Below are positions 46,201 to 55,796 of a stretch of DNA of 64,000 bases, in pieces. The translations under genes were made by a program, and so were the position numbers. This DNA is from Planococcus maitriensis (lineage in GTDB: Bacteria; Bacillota; Bacilli; Bacillales_A; Planococcaceae): assembly GCF_003289925.1 (NCBI RefSeq), contig NZ_QLZQ01000009.1, positions 25,328 to 89,327 on the forward strand, given 5' to 3'. The notes under the pieces were generated by a model that did no database searches, had not been told where the DNA came from, and saw nothing but the letters and a program-made list of their open reading frames with translations. How positions within the stretch are numbered: position 1 is the stretch's first letter; every line of letters begins with the position of its first letter.

Positions 46201-47250
46201 TTACGGACTATACTGAACCGCCTGGGCAATTCCGGGAGTTTCCGGAATTATATGGACCCAGGTCTTGCCTTGCGTCAATTCGGCTATCCCGCTTTCCCCA
46301 ACCGGCACAAGCATGCCATTTTCTGCGCGCCACGTGATATCCTGTACGCTGCCTTCACGGAACAATAATGCCTGCCCGCCTGAAGTCAAGTCGATCTCCT
46401 GGCGCCCTTTGGCATCGATTGTTTCATGCGCTGTTTCAATGACCAGCACATTGGCGATTTCGATCGGCTGCGACGTTTCCTTATCTGCAGTCGCGATTCC
46501 GCCCGATGTCCGGCCGTAAAGCTGCGACTCCGCATCATAGGTATAGGTGCTCGTAAAAAGCGGGTCCCCGCCGTAGCTTACTTCTATAGAAGCAGCTTGT
46601 CCCCCTAGTTTATCATTACTGCCCGGTGCAGAGAAAGCATAAGGTGCTTTCGTGCTGTAACTGGGTGAAGCGCTGGTCATCTCCATCGCAAGTTCGACGT
46701 TTTCATAGGTGATATAGGAATTATGCGGCGCCACACGGTCCAATGAACGCTTGAACAAAGTCCCGTCGTACTGCATGCCGTTGATATGATCGACCACTCC
46801 TGAATCAAGCAATTGCTTCGCTTCGGGGCTATATCCATGTGCAACGAAAAACGCGTCATAGGCATCGGCCAGTTCGACGAAATAATCCCGCGCGCTTCGC
46901 ACCGGCCCGATGTTCACCGGGAACTGGCTTTGATACAAGGCCAAAAAACGCGTGATATTGTATTCAGCAATTAACTCGAACACTATGTCCGCCTCAACCA
47001 GGCCCGTTTGCGGACGTGCAGCCGGATGATTATTGATGACTGCCATCACTGCGCGGCTGCCGTAAGGCCCATCTCCTTGCATCCCTGTGAAAGGGGCCAT
47101 GGTTAACACTTCCTCAGGTATTTCAGCCGGCTCAGGAGTTTCCGGGTTTTCAGGTGTTTCCTGTTCTTCGGCGTCTTCCCGCCCGATCAGCCAAAAAGCC
47201 AAGAGCGCTGCAACGATCAGCAATGCAAGCAAGATCAGCCATTTCTTCAT
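46201..47250 (-). CDS. yerB: DUF3048 protein (YerB-like), membrane-anchored
   Basis: 349 residues. Residues 4-22 form a hydrophobic N-terminal helix. No lipobox cysteine is seen, though B. subtilis YerB is called a lipoprotein, so this one is probably an uncleaved anchor or plain signal. An acidic Pro/Glu linker (about 26-48) leads to the DUF3048 domain (about 50-345), with GSRAVMAVINNHPAARPQTG, GPVRSARDYFVEL and TYENVELAM. The role is unknown. ATGA overlaps the yerA stop. Confidence 0.92.
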   Translation of the reverse strand: MKKWLILLALLIVAALLAFWLIGREDAEEQETPENPETPEPAEIPEEVLTMAPFTGMQGDGPYGSRAVMAVINNHPAARPQTGLVEADIVFELIAEYNITRFLALYQSQFPVNIGPVRSARDYFVELADAYDAFFVAHGYSPEAKQLLDSGVVDHINGMQYDGTLFKRSLDRVAPHNSYITYENVELAMEMTSASPSYSTKAPYAFSAPGSNDKLGGQAASIEVSYGGDPLFTSTYTYDAESQLYGRTSGGIATADKETSQPIEIANVLVIETAHETIDAKGRQEIDLTSGGQALLFREGSVQDITWRAENGMLVPVGESGIAELTQGKTWVHIIPETPGIAQAVQYSP

Positions 47251-48986
47251 CCCTGTTCCCTCATGAATGCCGGGAATAAGATGGTTTTATTCATGACATC
47301 ATAAATCCCTTTTTGGGTAATGCGGACATACGGCAAATGCGTCGCCATCAAGAACAATAAGGTATAGACGGCGTCGCCATGCTCATAGCCGCGCTCTTTC
47401 AATGCGCTCTTCAACTCGGTTTCCTGCTCCATCAACGATTCCATCGGCAGTTCGGACATGATGCCGCCAATAGGAAGCGGCAATTCGCAAATCGTCTCGC
47501 CGCCTTCGGTCAAGACGATGCCGCCTTTAAGGAGCTTCACTCGTTCAAACGCTTTCCACATGTCCTTGCGGCTTTTACCGATCAACACGATATCTCCGGT
47601 ATTCGTATAGGAAGAAGCAAATCCATCGACTTCCGTGGCGAAGCCCTTGATCAATGTATTGACCCGCCATTTGCCGTTCTTGTCGATGAGCATAAGGAAG
47701 CTTTCGCCATGTTCTTTCGATAAGCGCTCGACATTCGTGTCGACACTCACCGAATAAGGTTTGGTGATGACATCATTGACCATTTCCACGCCGAACGGCA
47801 TCGAAAACTGGAAATCATCATCGTTCAATTCGAAATCGAGATCCAATTCCGGAAGCACTGACCAATCCACATCGTCGAGTGAACGCATTTTCTGGCCGTC
47901 TCGCTTAAGCCAGACCCCTTTTGAAATGACGCCGCTCGGCACCGGATTATCGATTGAATCGAGAATATTCAAATTCGCATAGCGCCCGGTCGCGATCAGC
48001 CCGTGCAAGCTCGTCAGGTTGTAATAACGCGCTACATTATACGAAGCCATCATATAGGCGTCGATTGCTGGAACGCCGGCATCGAGCGCGATTTGGATGC
48101 ATAAATCCATCACGCCGTCTTTATGGAAGACCGGCGTCGAGCCGTCTGTCGTCATCATCAATTTATCGAACACATTCAATTCACGCTCGACGATCCCTGA
48201 CAATAATTCCGGCAAATCCGGGCGAATCGAAGAATGGCGCAGCGTCACGCCGTAGCCGTGCAATAGGCGTGTCTCAACTTCATCGACGGTCATCGCTTCA
48301 TGATCCCCGTCAGCGCCCAGCAGTTTCATGCGTGCCAAGGTCTTCTCGGAAGCACCCGGGAAATGCCCTTCGATTTTCTTCAGGCTGATCTTCGCTTTTT
48401 GAATCCAGTAAAGCATCTGGTCATCGCCAGCCAATAGTTTGGGCCAACCCGTCAATTCACCGCCAAGGATGACGTCAGGGCGTTCCAACCACTCGCCGAC
48501 CGCTTTCGAGGTGAATTTTTGGTCCTCCCCGACGAGTTCCGTCTGCGAATCGAATCGCGTCCACCAATAAAAAGTGAACGGCAGCTCCGCCATACGGTCC
48601 AATAATGTAAACGCTTTCTCATTTTCCAAAGCTAAAAACAGCGGCAAGTTGTCAGAGATGAACCCTGTCGTTCCGCCTTGTGCAGCGTAATCGGCAAATT
48701 GCTGCGGATTGTATAATTGATAGGGATGGACATGAGGCTCAATATAGCCAGGCACGACCCATTTTCCGCTGACATCCACGACTTCTGTCGAATCATCGAT
48801 TTTCGGCATGTCTTGCCCTGCATAAATGATACGGTCTCCGTATATCCATATATTCCCATTCATCCATTTCTTAAATATCCCGTGCAGATATGTAGCATTC
48901 GTCAGCACAAGACTGGGGGACAATTCTTTCGACACAATCTTCAATTGTTTCCGTATTTCTGTATTTCTCCATAAAGGGTTTACCAT
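47247..48986 (-). CDS. yerA: Adenine deaminase-family amidohydrolase (YerA-like)
   Basis: 579-residue amidohydrolase homologous to adenine deaminase (AdeC). The metal-binding EPHVHPYQ (near residue 83) replaces the usual DxHxH, followed by GGELTGWPKLLAGDD (Glu-containing), EGHFPG and LRHSSIRPDL. The C-terminal AdeC domain (about 410-579) includes GKWRVNTLIKGFA and GGIVLTEGGE. B. subtilis YerA is the paralogue of true adenine deaminase Ade, and its activity is less certain. Gene order next to the pur operon suits a purine role. AGGTG lies 6 nt before the ATG. Confidence 0.9.
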   Translation of the reverse strand: MVNPLWRNTEIRKQLKIVSKELSPSLVLTNATYLHGIFKKWMNGNIWIYGDRIIYAGQDMPKIDDSTEVVDVSGKWVVPGYIEPHVHPYQLYNPQQFADYAAQGGTTGFISDNLPLFLALENEKAFTLLDRMAELPFTFYWWTRFDSQTELVGEDQKFTSKAVGEWLERPDVILGGELTGWPKLLAGDDQMLYWIQKAKISLKKIEGHFPGASEKTLARMKLLGADGDHEAMTVDEVETRLLHGYGVTLRHSSIRPDLPELLSGIVERELNVFDKLMMTTDGSTPVFHKDGVMDLCIQIALDAGVPAIDAYMMASYNVARYYNLTSLHGLIATGRYANLNILDSIDNPVPSGVISKGVWLKRDGQKMRSLDDVDWSVLPELDLDFELNDDDFQFSMPFGVEMVNDVITKPYSVSVDTNVERLSKEHGESFLMLIDKNGKWRVNTLIKGFATEVDGFASSYTNTGDIVLIGKSRKDMWKAFERVKLLKGGIVLTEGGETICELPLPIGGIMSELPMESLMEQETELKSALKERGYEHGDAVYTLLFLMATHLPYVRITQKGIYDVMNKTILFPAFMREQG

Positions 48987-49096
48987 CCGAAGGCACCTGC
49001 TCTCTTTTCAATATCCATACATCGTATACTAGCATAATTATGCATTTTTTTACAGAGAAGGACGCGAAAACGCGCGTTTCTTCCGCTGCATCGGAC

Positions 49097-49132
49097 ATAA
49101 AAAATCCACGCCTCTGAGACGTGGATTTCCGC
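49097..49132 (-). terminator. Intrinsic terminator after the GNAT gene
   Basis: Minus-strand AAATCCACG / CGTGGATTTTTT hairpin with a 9-nt loop, starting next to the GNAT stop. Confidence 0.9.
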
Positions 49133-49726
49133 TTATTTATTGACCGGATTGCTGAAAGGCTCCAGGATATCCTGCTGGTCTTGTTCTTTTCTCGTCAGGA
49201 CATCAGAAACCGGATCATACGATTCACCGTAGAAATGCTCGTCTTTATACGTATGGATGTCTTCATACATTTTCTTCATCGCTTCGAAAATCTCTTCTTC
49301 TGTTTCACCATTCGGCGCCCAATAAAGGATTTCCATCGAGTTCTCTTCGCCAGTCGCCAGCGAACGGCGGCAATAGCCGATTGATGAGGCATGCTCGAAG
49401 CCTTCGCGCGCGTAAAAGCGCAAGCGCTTTTCAGAATCCGTGTCTTCATAATCGACCGGTTCGACTTCCAAGATAATCGGCTTGTTCTTGTCCTTCAGCA
49501 TTTGCAAGGTTTTCTTGCCGATGCCCATGCCGCGCGATTCTTTCGATACGAATAGGTAGTCGACGAACGAGAAGCTTGGGAATTCCGCATACATCAATAC
49601 GTGATACGGCCCCTCATCTTTGTAGTAGACGCTGCCTTTTTCCTTCAGCAACGTGTCCATATGTTCTTTCGATTTCATTTCCTCCACTGGGAAATATTGA
49701 TTCAGCTTTTCATACCAGTTCATCAT
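49133..49726 (-). CDS. GNAT N-acetyltransferase
   Basis: 197-residue acetyltransferase. The acetyl-CoA loop is seen in FVSKESRGMGIGKKTLQML (about 73-91, R-x-x-G-x-G-K), after an HVLMYAEFPSFSFVDYL beta region. The C-terminal 50 residues, rich in acidic and aromatic positions, are outside the core fold. The substrate is unknown. The start is the ATG at 49726 (a second ATG is the next codon) with GGAAGGAGC upstream. The frame remains open to 50089 but that part overlaps the end of purD. It sits alone between the pur operon and yerA. Confidence 0.88.
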   Translation of the reverse strand: MMNWYEKLNQYFPVEEMKSKEHMDTLLKEKGSVYYKDEGPYHVLMYAEFPSFSFVDYLFVSKESRGMGIGKKTLQMLKDKNKPIILEVEPVDYEDTDSEKRLRFYAREGFEHASSIGYCRRSLATGEENSMEILYWAPNGETEEEIFEAMKKMYEDIHTYKDEHFYGESYDPVSDVLTRKEQDQQDILEPFSNPVNK

Positions 49727-49860
49727 TTTTGCTCCTTCCGAGTTTGAATGCCCTGCTGGTTTTGTTGGTTCCGGGGTAGTGATGGATAAAAATTGGAGTT
49801 TAGTAAAAGAGGTAAAAGTGGGCTTTTGAAAATCCTCTGCGGCAAGGTGCCGCATAAATA

Positions 49861-49895
49861 AATGGCACAGTTTCATGATGAAATTGTGCCATTCT
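49861..49895 (-). terminator. Probable terminator of the pur operon
   Basis: AATGGCACAGTTTCAT / ATGAAATTGTGCCATT near-perfect stem 20 bp after purD, with a T-rich but interrupted tail (TATTTATG). Confidence 0.6.
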
Positions 49896-49913
49896 ATTAT
49901 AACAATTATTCGT

Positions 49914-51164
49914 TTATATTGCACGCCAGCCGATATCTGTGCGGTAAAAGAAACCGTCCCACTCCAATTTGCCAAGTGCCTGATAGACGGTTGTCTGGGC
50001 GTCTTGCAAGGTCTCCCCGCTGCCTGCGACAAGCAGCACGCGGCCGCCGTTTGCAGCGAAACGGCCTTCAGAGAGCTTCGTGCCGGCATGGGTGACGGTA
50101 ACGTCCGCTAAGCCACCCAGCTCCGGCAAGACCGCACCTTTTTCCACATTTCCCGGATAGCCATCCGCTGCAATGACCACACCGAGAACAGGGCGTACAT
50201 CCCACTCAAGCTCCATTTCCCCGCCGTCCAGAATGGCAGAGATGAACGCGCCGAGGTCGGTCTTCAGCCGTGGCAAGACCACTTGCGTTTCCGGATCGCC
50301 GAAACGCGCATTGAATTCGATCACTTTCGGGCCACCAGCCGTCAAAATGATTCCGGCGTATAAAATGCCGTTGAACGGAGTGCCTTCGCTGTCCATCGCC
50401 TCTACCGTCGGGCGGACAATTTTCGCGAAAGTCTCTTCGACAACCGATTCCGAAATCTGCGGCACCGGCGAGTAAGCACCCATGCCGCCTGTATTCGGCC
50501 CCTTATCGCCATCAAACGCGCGCTTATGGTCTTGTGAGATGACCATCGGGTAGATCTTGCCATCCTGGACGAATGACATGAAGGAAAATTCCTCCCCGTC
50601 CAAGAATTCCTCGATCACGACGGTCGATCCCGAGTCGCCGAATTTTTGCCCGTCGAGCATGTCCTTTACGGCATCGATTGCTTCTTGTTCGCTTTGTGCC
50701 ACGACGACGCCTTTTCCGGCTGCGAGCCCATCCGCCTTGATGACGATCGGCGCGCCTTGCCGCTTGATGTAGTTGATAGCTGCCCCAGTATCTGAAAAAC
50801 TTTCATAAGCTGCGGTCGGAATCGCGTATTTCTTCATCAATTCCTTGGCGAACGCTTTGCTGCCTTCGATGCGCGCTGCCGCTTTGTTCGGCCCGAAGAT
50901 CTTCAAGCCGCGTTCTTCAAAGAAATCGACGATGCCTTCTGACAGCGGCTGTTCCGGCCCCACGAATGTAAAGTCGATATCATTGTCCTTGGCGAACTGC
51001 GCCAAAGCTGCGAAATCCGTCTCGCTGATGTCAACGAGTTGTGCGTCCTGTTCCATGCCGTCATTGCCAGGCGCCACATAAACTTTCGCAACCGATGGCG
51101 AGATGGCGAATTGATGGGCAAGTGCGTGTTCACGCCCGCCTTTACCGATGACCAATACGTTCAT
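49914..51164 (-). CDS. purD: Phosphoribosylamine-glycine ligase
   Basis: 416-residue ATP-grasp enzyme for step 2 of IMP synthesis (PRA + glycine to GAR). It shows the start NVLVIGKGGREHALAH, the ATP-grasp EGSKAFAKELM and IKADGLAAGKGVVVA, GPNTGGMGAYSP and EFNARFGDPETQ. The ATG at 51164 has GGAGGTG 8 nt upstream; the ORF is open to 51410 inside purH but that is not coding. Last gene of the pur operon. Confidence 0.97.
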   Translation of the reverse strand: MNVLVIGKGGREHALAHQFAISPSVAKVYVAPGNDGMEQDAQLVDISETDFAALAQFAKDNDIDFTFVGPEQPLSEGIVDFFEERGLKIFGPNKAAARIEGSKAFAKELMKKYAIPTAAYESFSDTGAAINYIKRQGAPIVIKADGLAAGKGVVVAQSEQEAIDAVKDMLDGQKFGDSGSTVVIEEFLDGEEFSFMSFVQDGKIYPMVISQDHKRAFDGDKGPNTGGMGAYSPVPQISESVVEETFAKIVRPTVEAMDSEGTPFNGILYAGIILTAGGPKVIEFNARFGDPETQVVLPRLKTDLGAFISAILDGGEMELEWDVRPVLGVVIAADGYPGNVEKGAVLPELGGLADVTVTHAGTKLSEGRFAANGGRVLLVAGSGETLQDAQTTVYQALGKLEWDGFFYRTDIGWRAI

Positions 51165-51180
51165 AGCCGTGCACCTCCGA

Positions 51181-52716
51181 TTAATGTTTGAAATGGCGGA
51201 CGCCTGTGAAGACCATCGCGATGCCGTGCGCGTTCGCCGCATCGATCGACTCCTGGTCTTTTTTTGAACCGCCCGGCTGGATGATCGCTTTGATGCCGGC
51301 TTGCGCTGCCGCTTCCACCGTATCGGACATCGGGAAGAAAGCATCCGATGCCATCGCTGCGCCTTGCGCTTTGCCAGCTGCCTGTTCGAGTGCAATGGCG
51401 GCTGCACCAACGCGGTTCATCTGTCCTGCACCAACGCCTAAAGTCATCGACTCATCGCACACGACAATGGCATTTGATTTAACGTGCTTGACGACGCTCC
51501 AGCCAAGTTTCAAGGCTTCGAGTTCTTGTTCTGTCGGCTGTCTTTCCGTCACGACACGGATATCTGCATCTTCATAGCCGAATGTATCCGGCTCCTGGAC
51601 GAGCAAGCCGCCTTCGACTGTAACCGTGTTCCATTTGTCGCGGCGTTTCGTTTCAAACGGCACCGTCAACAAGCGGATGTTTTTCTTTTTGCCGAGTTCT
51701 GCAAGCGCCTCTACCGTGAACGATGGCGCGATGACGATCTCGAGGAAAATCTGCGACAATTGCTGTGCCGTCTCGAGGTCGACTTCACGGTTCAAGGCGA
51801 CGATGCCCCCGAAGATCGATGTCGAGTCCGCTTCATACGCTTTCTTGAACGATTCGGAAAGAGTAGCACCGGTCCCGACGCCGCACGGGTTCATATGCTT
51901 CACTGCGACACTTGCCGGCATCGTGAATTCCTTGATGATCTGCAGCGCAGCATTGGCGTCTTGGATATTGTTATAGGAAAGCTCTTTGCCGTGCAATTGC
52001 GTGGCATGTGCGATCGAGAAATCCGAACCGAGCGCGCTCTTATAGAACGCTGCTTTTTGGTGCGGGTTTTCCCCGTAGCGCAGCGCTTGGGACAATTCAT
52101 ATGTAAGGGTCAACTGCTCCGGATATTGTTCATCGGTCAGTTCCGTTAAGTAATTGGAAATATAGGCATCATACGCCGCGGTATGGCGGAATACTTTCGC
52201 TGCGAGTTTCCGGCGCAGCTCGGGGCTCGTTGTTTGCTGCTCGTGCAGTTCCGCAAGCACCGCTTCGTAATCACCGGAATCGACGATAACCGTCACGTAA
52301 GCATGGTTTTTCGCCGCCGAACGCAACATTGTCGGGCCGCCGATATCAATGTTTTCAATCGCATCATCGACTGTCACATCCGGTTTTGAAATCGTTTCGC
52401 GGAACGGGTACAAATTGACGCAGACAAATTCGATCGGTGCGATGCCGTTGTCGCTCATTTGCTGCTGGTGTTCGCTATCGTCGTGTTTCGCCAGCAAACC
52501 GCCATGGATCAGCGGATGCAAAGTTTTCACGCGTCCACCTAAAATCTCAGGGAAACCGGTCACTTCGTCCACTGCCGTCGTCGGAACGCCATTGTCCTCC
52601 AAATGCTTGCGCGTGCCGCCTGTTGATAAGATTTCTACATCCATTTTTACTAGTTCACGGGCAAACTCCAAAATGCCGGATTTGTCCGATACGCTCATCA
52701 ATGCTCTTCTTTTCAT
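51181..52716 (-). CDS. purH: AICAR formyltransferase / IMP cyclohydrolase
   Basis: 511-residue bifunctional enzyme for the last two steps to IMP. The N-terminal cyclohydrolase domain (about 1-195) begins [13 protein letters not shown] with the [10 protein letters not shown] region. The C-terminal AICAR transformylase domain has [11 protein letters not shown] (Lys and His active-site pair), [11 protein letters not shown] and the end GVRHFKH. The spacing of 11 bp from purN and 16 bp to purD is operon-like; AGGAGGTCC precedes the ATG. Confidence 0.98.
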   Translation of the reverse strand: MKRRALMSVSDKSGILEFARELVKMDVEILSTGGTRKHLEDNGVPTTAVDEVTGFPEILGGRVKTLHPLIHGGLLAKHDDSEHQQQMSDNGIAPIEFVCVNLYPFRETISKPDVTVDDAIENIDIGGPTMLRSAAKNHAYVTVIVDSGDYEAVLAELHEQQTTSPELRRKLAAKVFRHTAAYDAYISNYLTELTDEQYPEQLTLTYELSQALRYGENPHQKAAFYKSALGSDFSIAHATQLHGKELSYNNIQDANAALQIIKEFTMPASVAVKHMNPCGVGTGATLSESFKKAYEADSTSIFGGIVALNREVDLETAQQLSQIFLEIVIAPSFTVEALAELGKKKNIRLLTVPFETKRRDKWNTVTVEGGLLVQEPDTFGYEDADIRVVTERQPTEQELEALKLGWSVVKHVKSNAIVVCDESMTLGVGAGQMNRVGAAAIALEQAAGKAQGAAMASDAFFPMSDTVEAAAQAGIKAIIQPGGSKKDQESIDAANAHGIAMVFTGVRHFKH

Positions 52717-52727
52717 TCATGGACCTC

Positions 52728-53312
52728 CTAGACCGACTGCTGCCGGCTGAATAATTGCTGCAAACTCTCAGGGTATAAGTGGTGCTCGATTTCATGGATT
52801 TTGCGTTCCACTGTCTCACGGTCGGCGCCATCTACTGTAAATGAGCGCTGTGCGATGATCGCTCCCGTGTCCATGCCTTCGTCGACAAAATGCACGGTGA
52901 CACCAGCCTCTTTTGCCCCTGCTTCTAGCGTCTGGCCGATCGCATCTTTTCCGGGAAACGCCGGCAGCACCGATGGGTGGATATTAACGATGCGGTTTTC
53001 GTAAGCCCCGAGCAAAACCGGGCCGATCAACCGCATAAACCCGGCCAGCACGAGCCACTCGACACCCGCTCTATCTAATTTTTCCACCAGCATCGACTCA
53101 TATGCTTGTTTGGACGCATACTCACGTGGTGTAAACGAGAACGCCGGCACTCCTGCCTGCTTCGCCCGTTCCAACACATACGCAGACGGCTTATCCGCCA
53201 CGACCAGAACGATGTCCGCATCGAGACGCCCGTCTTGAGTTGCTTCGTAAAGCGCTTGAAAATTAGAGCCGTTTCCAGAAGCGAAAACGGCCATTTTTGT
53301 TCTATTTTTCAT
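52728..53312 (-). CDS. purN: Phosphoribosylglycinamide formyltransferase
   Basis: 194-residue enzyme adding the first formyl group (GAR to FGAR) from 10-formyl-tetrahydrofolate. It shows the start [17 protein letters not shown], the catalytic block [18 protein letters not shown] (Asn, His) and [13 protein letters not shown] (Asp). The ATG at 53312 overlaps the 3' end of purM by 11 bp; the longer frame to 53348 is rejected. The formate-using alternative purT is not present here. Confidence 0.96.
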   Translation of the reverse strand: MKNRTKMAVFASGNGSNFQALYEATQDGRLDADIVLVVADKPSAYVLERAKQAGVPAFSFTPREYASKQAYESMLVEKLDRAGVEWLVLAGFMRLIGPVLLGAYENRIVNIHPSVLPAFPGKDAIGQTLEAGAKEAGVTVHFVDEGMDTGAIIAQRSFTVDGADRETVERKIHEIEHHLYPESLQQLFSRQQSV

Positions 53313-54363
53313 GTAAAGTCCCGTCCTGACTGCCTTGGAACTGGACACCCTCGATCTCTGTCACTTTACCGATCACATAGGCTTTGTCTCCATTCGCTTC
53401 GGCTGCCTGGATCGCTTGTTGTGCATCCGCTTCAGAAACGGCCACTGCAAATCCGATGCCCATATTGAACACGGAATACAGATCACGGTCTGCCAGTTCG
53501 CCTTTTGCTTTCAACAGGTCGAATACCGGAAGCACCGGCCAGGAGCCAAGTTCGATCTCAACGCCTAGCCCCTCAGGCATCATGCGCGGCAAGTTTTCGA
53601 TAAAGCCGCCGCCCGTGATATGCGCCATGCCGTGGACGTCCGCCTGTTTGCGGATCGCCCCGACGGTCTTGGCGTAAATTTTTGTCGGCTCGAGCAGCAA
53701 GGACTCGAGTGTGCCGAGCTCTTCAAAGCCCGCCACTTTCTCGTCCAACGAACTTTCCTCATCGCCCAATAGAACATGGCGGACGAGCGAATAGCCGTTT
53801 GAGTGGATGCCGCTTGAAGCAAGCCCCACCAAGACATCGCCCGCTTGGATGCGCTCGCCTGTCACGATATCCGCTTTTTCGGCAGCACCGACCGCAAAGC
53901 CGGCGATGTCGTATTCATTCTCATCGTAAAGCCCCGGCATTTCAGCCGTTTCTCCGCCGATCAACGCCGCGCCTGCATCTACACAGCCATCTGCAACGCC
54001 TTTGACGATTTGTTCGATCTTTTCAGGAACCGCTTTGCCGCAAGCAATATAATCGAGGAAGAACAAAGGTTCCGCACCTTGTGCAACGATATCGTTGACG
54101 CACATTGCGACGCAATCGACACCGATCGTATCGTGCTTATCCGCCATGAAAGCCAGTTTTAACTTCGTGCCGACACCATCTGTTCCCGAAACGAGAACCG
54201 GTTGTTTCAAATTCAGCTCGGACAAATCGAACATGCCGCCGAACCCGCCGAATGCACCCAGCATTCCTGTACGCGCGGTGCGTTCGACATGGGATTTCAT
54301 CCGCTTGACGGCTTCATAGCCCGCTTCGATATTGACGCCTGCTTTTTCATACGCTTTAGACAC
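53302..54363 (-). CDS. purM: AIR synthetase
   Basis: 353-residue ATP-dependent cyclase turning FGAM into aminoimidazole ribotide. It shows [15 protein letters not shown] at the start, [15 protein letters not shown] (ATP/FGAM binding), [18 protein letters not shown] and [13 protein letters not shown]. The GTG start (54363) follows AGGGGGA. It is homologous to the PurL synthetase domain, as usual. Confidence 0.97.
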   Translation of the reverse strand: MSKAYEKAGVNIEAGYEAVKRMKSHVERTARTGMLGAFGGFGGMFDLSELNLKQPVLVSGTDGVGTKLKLAFMADKHDTIGVDCVAMCVNDIVAQGAEPLFFLDYIACGKAVPEKIEQIVKGVADGCVDAGAALIGGETAEMPGLYDENEYDIAGFAVGAAEKADIVTGERIQAGDVLVGLASSGIHSNGYSLVRHVLLGDEESSLDEKVAGFEELGTLESLLLEPTKIYAKTVGAIRKQADVHGMAHITGGGFIENLPRMMPEGLGVEIELGSWPVLPVFDLLKAKGELADRDLYSVFNMGIGFAVAVSEADAQQAIQAAEANGDKAYVIGKVTEIEGVQFQGSQDGTLHEK

Positions 54364-54374
54364 TTCGGTTCCCC

Positions 54375-55796
54375 CTATTTCACTTTTTCTTTTTCATGCG
54401 GCAAGACGGTATCCGGATAGATATTCGTTGGATATTCGCCAGTGAAACAAGCCAAGCAATGGCCGCATTTCGAGCCTGGGTCGGTGCGTCCGATGTTTTG
54501 GACCATGCCATCGACCGACAAGAACGTCAGCGAATCCGCACCGATGATTTCACGCATTTCTTCTACTGTATTGTTCGCGGCGATTAACTCGCCGGATGTG
54601 CTGATATCGATGCCGTAAAAACAAGGGTTCTTGATCGGCGGCGAACTGATGACGACGTGGACTTCCGTCGCGCCCGCTTCTTTCAATAAAGCGACGATGC
54701 GGCGGGAAGTGGTGCCGCGGACGATGGAGTCATCGACCATGACGACGCGTTTGCCGTTGACGACTTGGCGGACAGGCGATAGTTTCATCTTGACGCCGCG
54801 TTCGCGCATTTCCTGTGAAGGCTGGATGAACGTCCGGCCAACGTAACGATTCTTGATCAGCCCAAGCTCATATGGAATTCCGCTCTGCTCGGAAAAACCG
54901 ATCGCTGCGGAAATACTGGAATCCGGCACACCCGTGACGACGTCCGCTTCGATGTGGACTTCTTTCGCCAATTGCTTCCCGAGGCGTTTTCTCGCCGAAT
55001 GAATATTGATGCCGTCGATATCCGAGTCCGGACGGGAGAAATAGACATACTCCATCGTACAAATCGAGCGTTCTTCCGGATACGCAAAACGTTCCTTGCG
55101 CATGCCCTCATCGTTGACAATCAAGAATTCACCCGGTTCGACAGAATGCACAAACTCTGCTCCGACGATATCGAATGCGCAAGTTTCAGAAGCGACAACC
55201 CAAGCATCCCCCATTTTCCCAACAGATAAGGGACGCAAGCCGTTCGGGTCGAGCGCCACAAACATGGCTTCTTCTGTCAAGATTAAGCATGCAAACGCCC
55301 CTTTTAACAGAGACAAGGCATTTTTCGCTTTTTCTTCAAAGCTTTCGTAACCGCTGCGCTTGATCAAGTGTGCGAGCACTTCCGTATCCGAGGTCGTTTG
55401 GAAGATGCTGCCTTGACGCTCTAGATGCCCTTTTAATTGCGTCGCATTGACCAAATTGCCGTTATGTGAAATCGCCAGGCTGCCTGTCGTCGAATTGAAC
55501 AGCAGAGGCTGGACATTTTCGATGCCGCTGCCTCCTGCTGTTGCATATCGGACATGGCCGATGGCTGCAGTACCGGTGATCTGCTCCAACTTTTCCGGAG
55601 TGAACACTTCACTGACCATGCCTTCGCCTTTTAATGCACGTAAAGCTTCTCCATCAGTCGAAACGATTCCTGCGCCTTCCTGGCCGCGGTGTTGCAAAGC
55701 ATGAAGCCCATAATACGTAAGTTGCGCTGCGTTGGTGTGGCCCCAAATGCCAAAAATCCCGCATTCTTCGTTTAAGCCTCTGATTTCAGCAAGCAT
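54375..55796 (-). CDS. purF: Amidophosphoribosyltransferase
   Basis: 473-residue committing enzyme (PRPP + Gln to PRA). An 11-residue propeptide ([11 protein letters not shown]) precedes the N-terminal nucleophile Cys12 (CGIFGIWGH), as in the B. subtilis iron-sulphur type. The PRPP motif [16 protein letters not shown] and the cysteine-rich C-terminus ([16 protein letters not shown]) that holds the 4Fe-4S cluster are both visible. The start overlaps purL by 25 bp. Confidence 0.98.
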   Translation of the reverse strand: MLAEIRGLNEECGIFGIWGHTNAAQLTYYGLHALQHRGQEGAGIVSTDGEALRALKGEGMVSEVFTPEKLEQITGTAAIGHVRYATAGGSGIENVQPLLFNSTTGSLAISHNGNLVNATQLKGHLERQGSIFQTTSDTEVLAHLIKRSGYESFEEKAKNALSLLKGAFACLILTEEAMFVALDPNGLRPLSVGKMGDAWVVASETCAFDIVGAEFVHSVEPGEFLIVNDEGMRKERFAYPEERSICTMEYVYFSRPDSDIDGINIHSARKRLGKQLAKEVHIEADVVTGVPDSSISAAIGFSEQSGIPYELGLIKNRYVGRTFIQPSQEMRERGVKMKLSPVRQVVNGKRVVMVDDSIVRGTTSRRIVALLKEAGATEVHVVISSPPIKNPCFYGIDISTSGELIAANNTVEEMREIIGADSLTFLSVDGMVQNIGRTDPGSKCGHCLACFTGEYPTNIYPDTVLPHEKEKVK

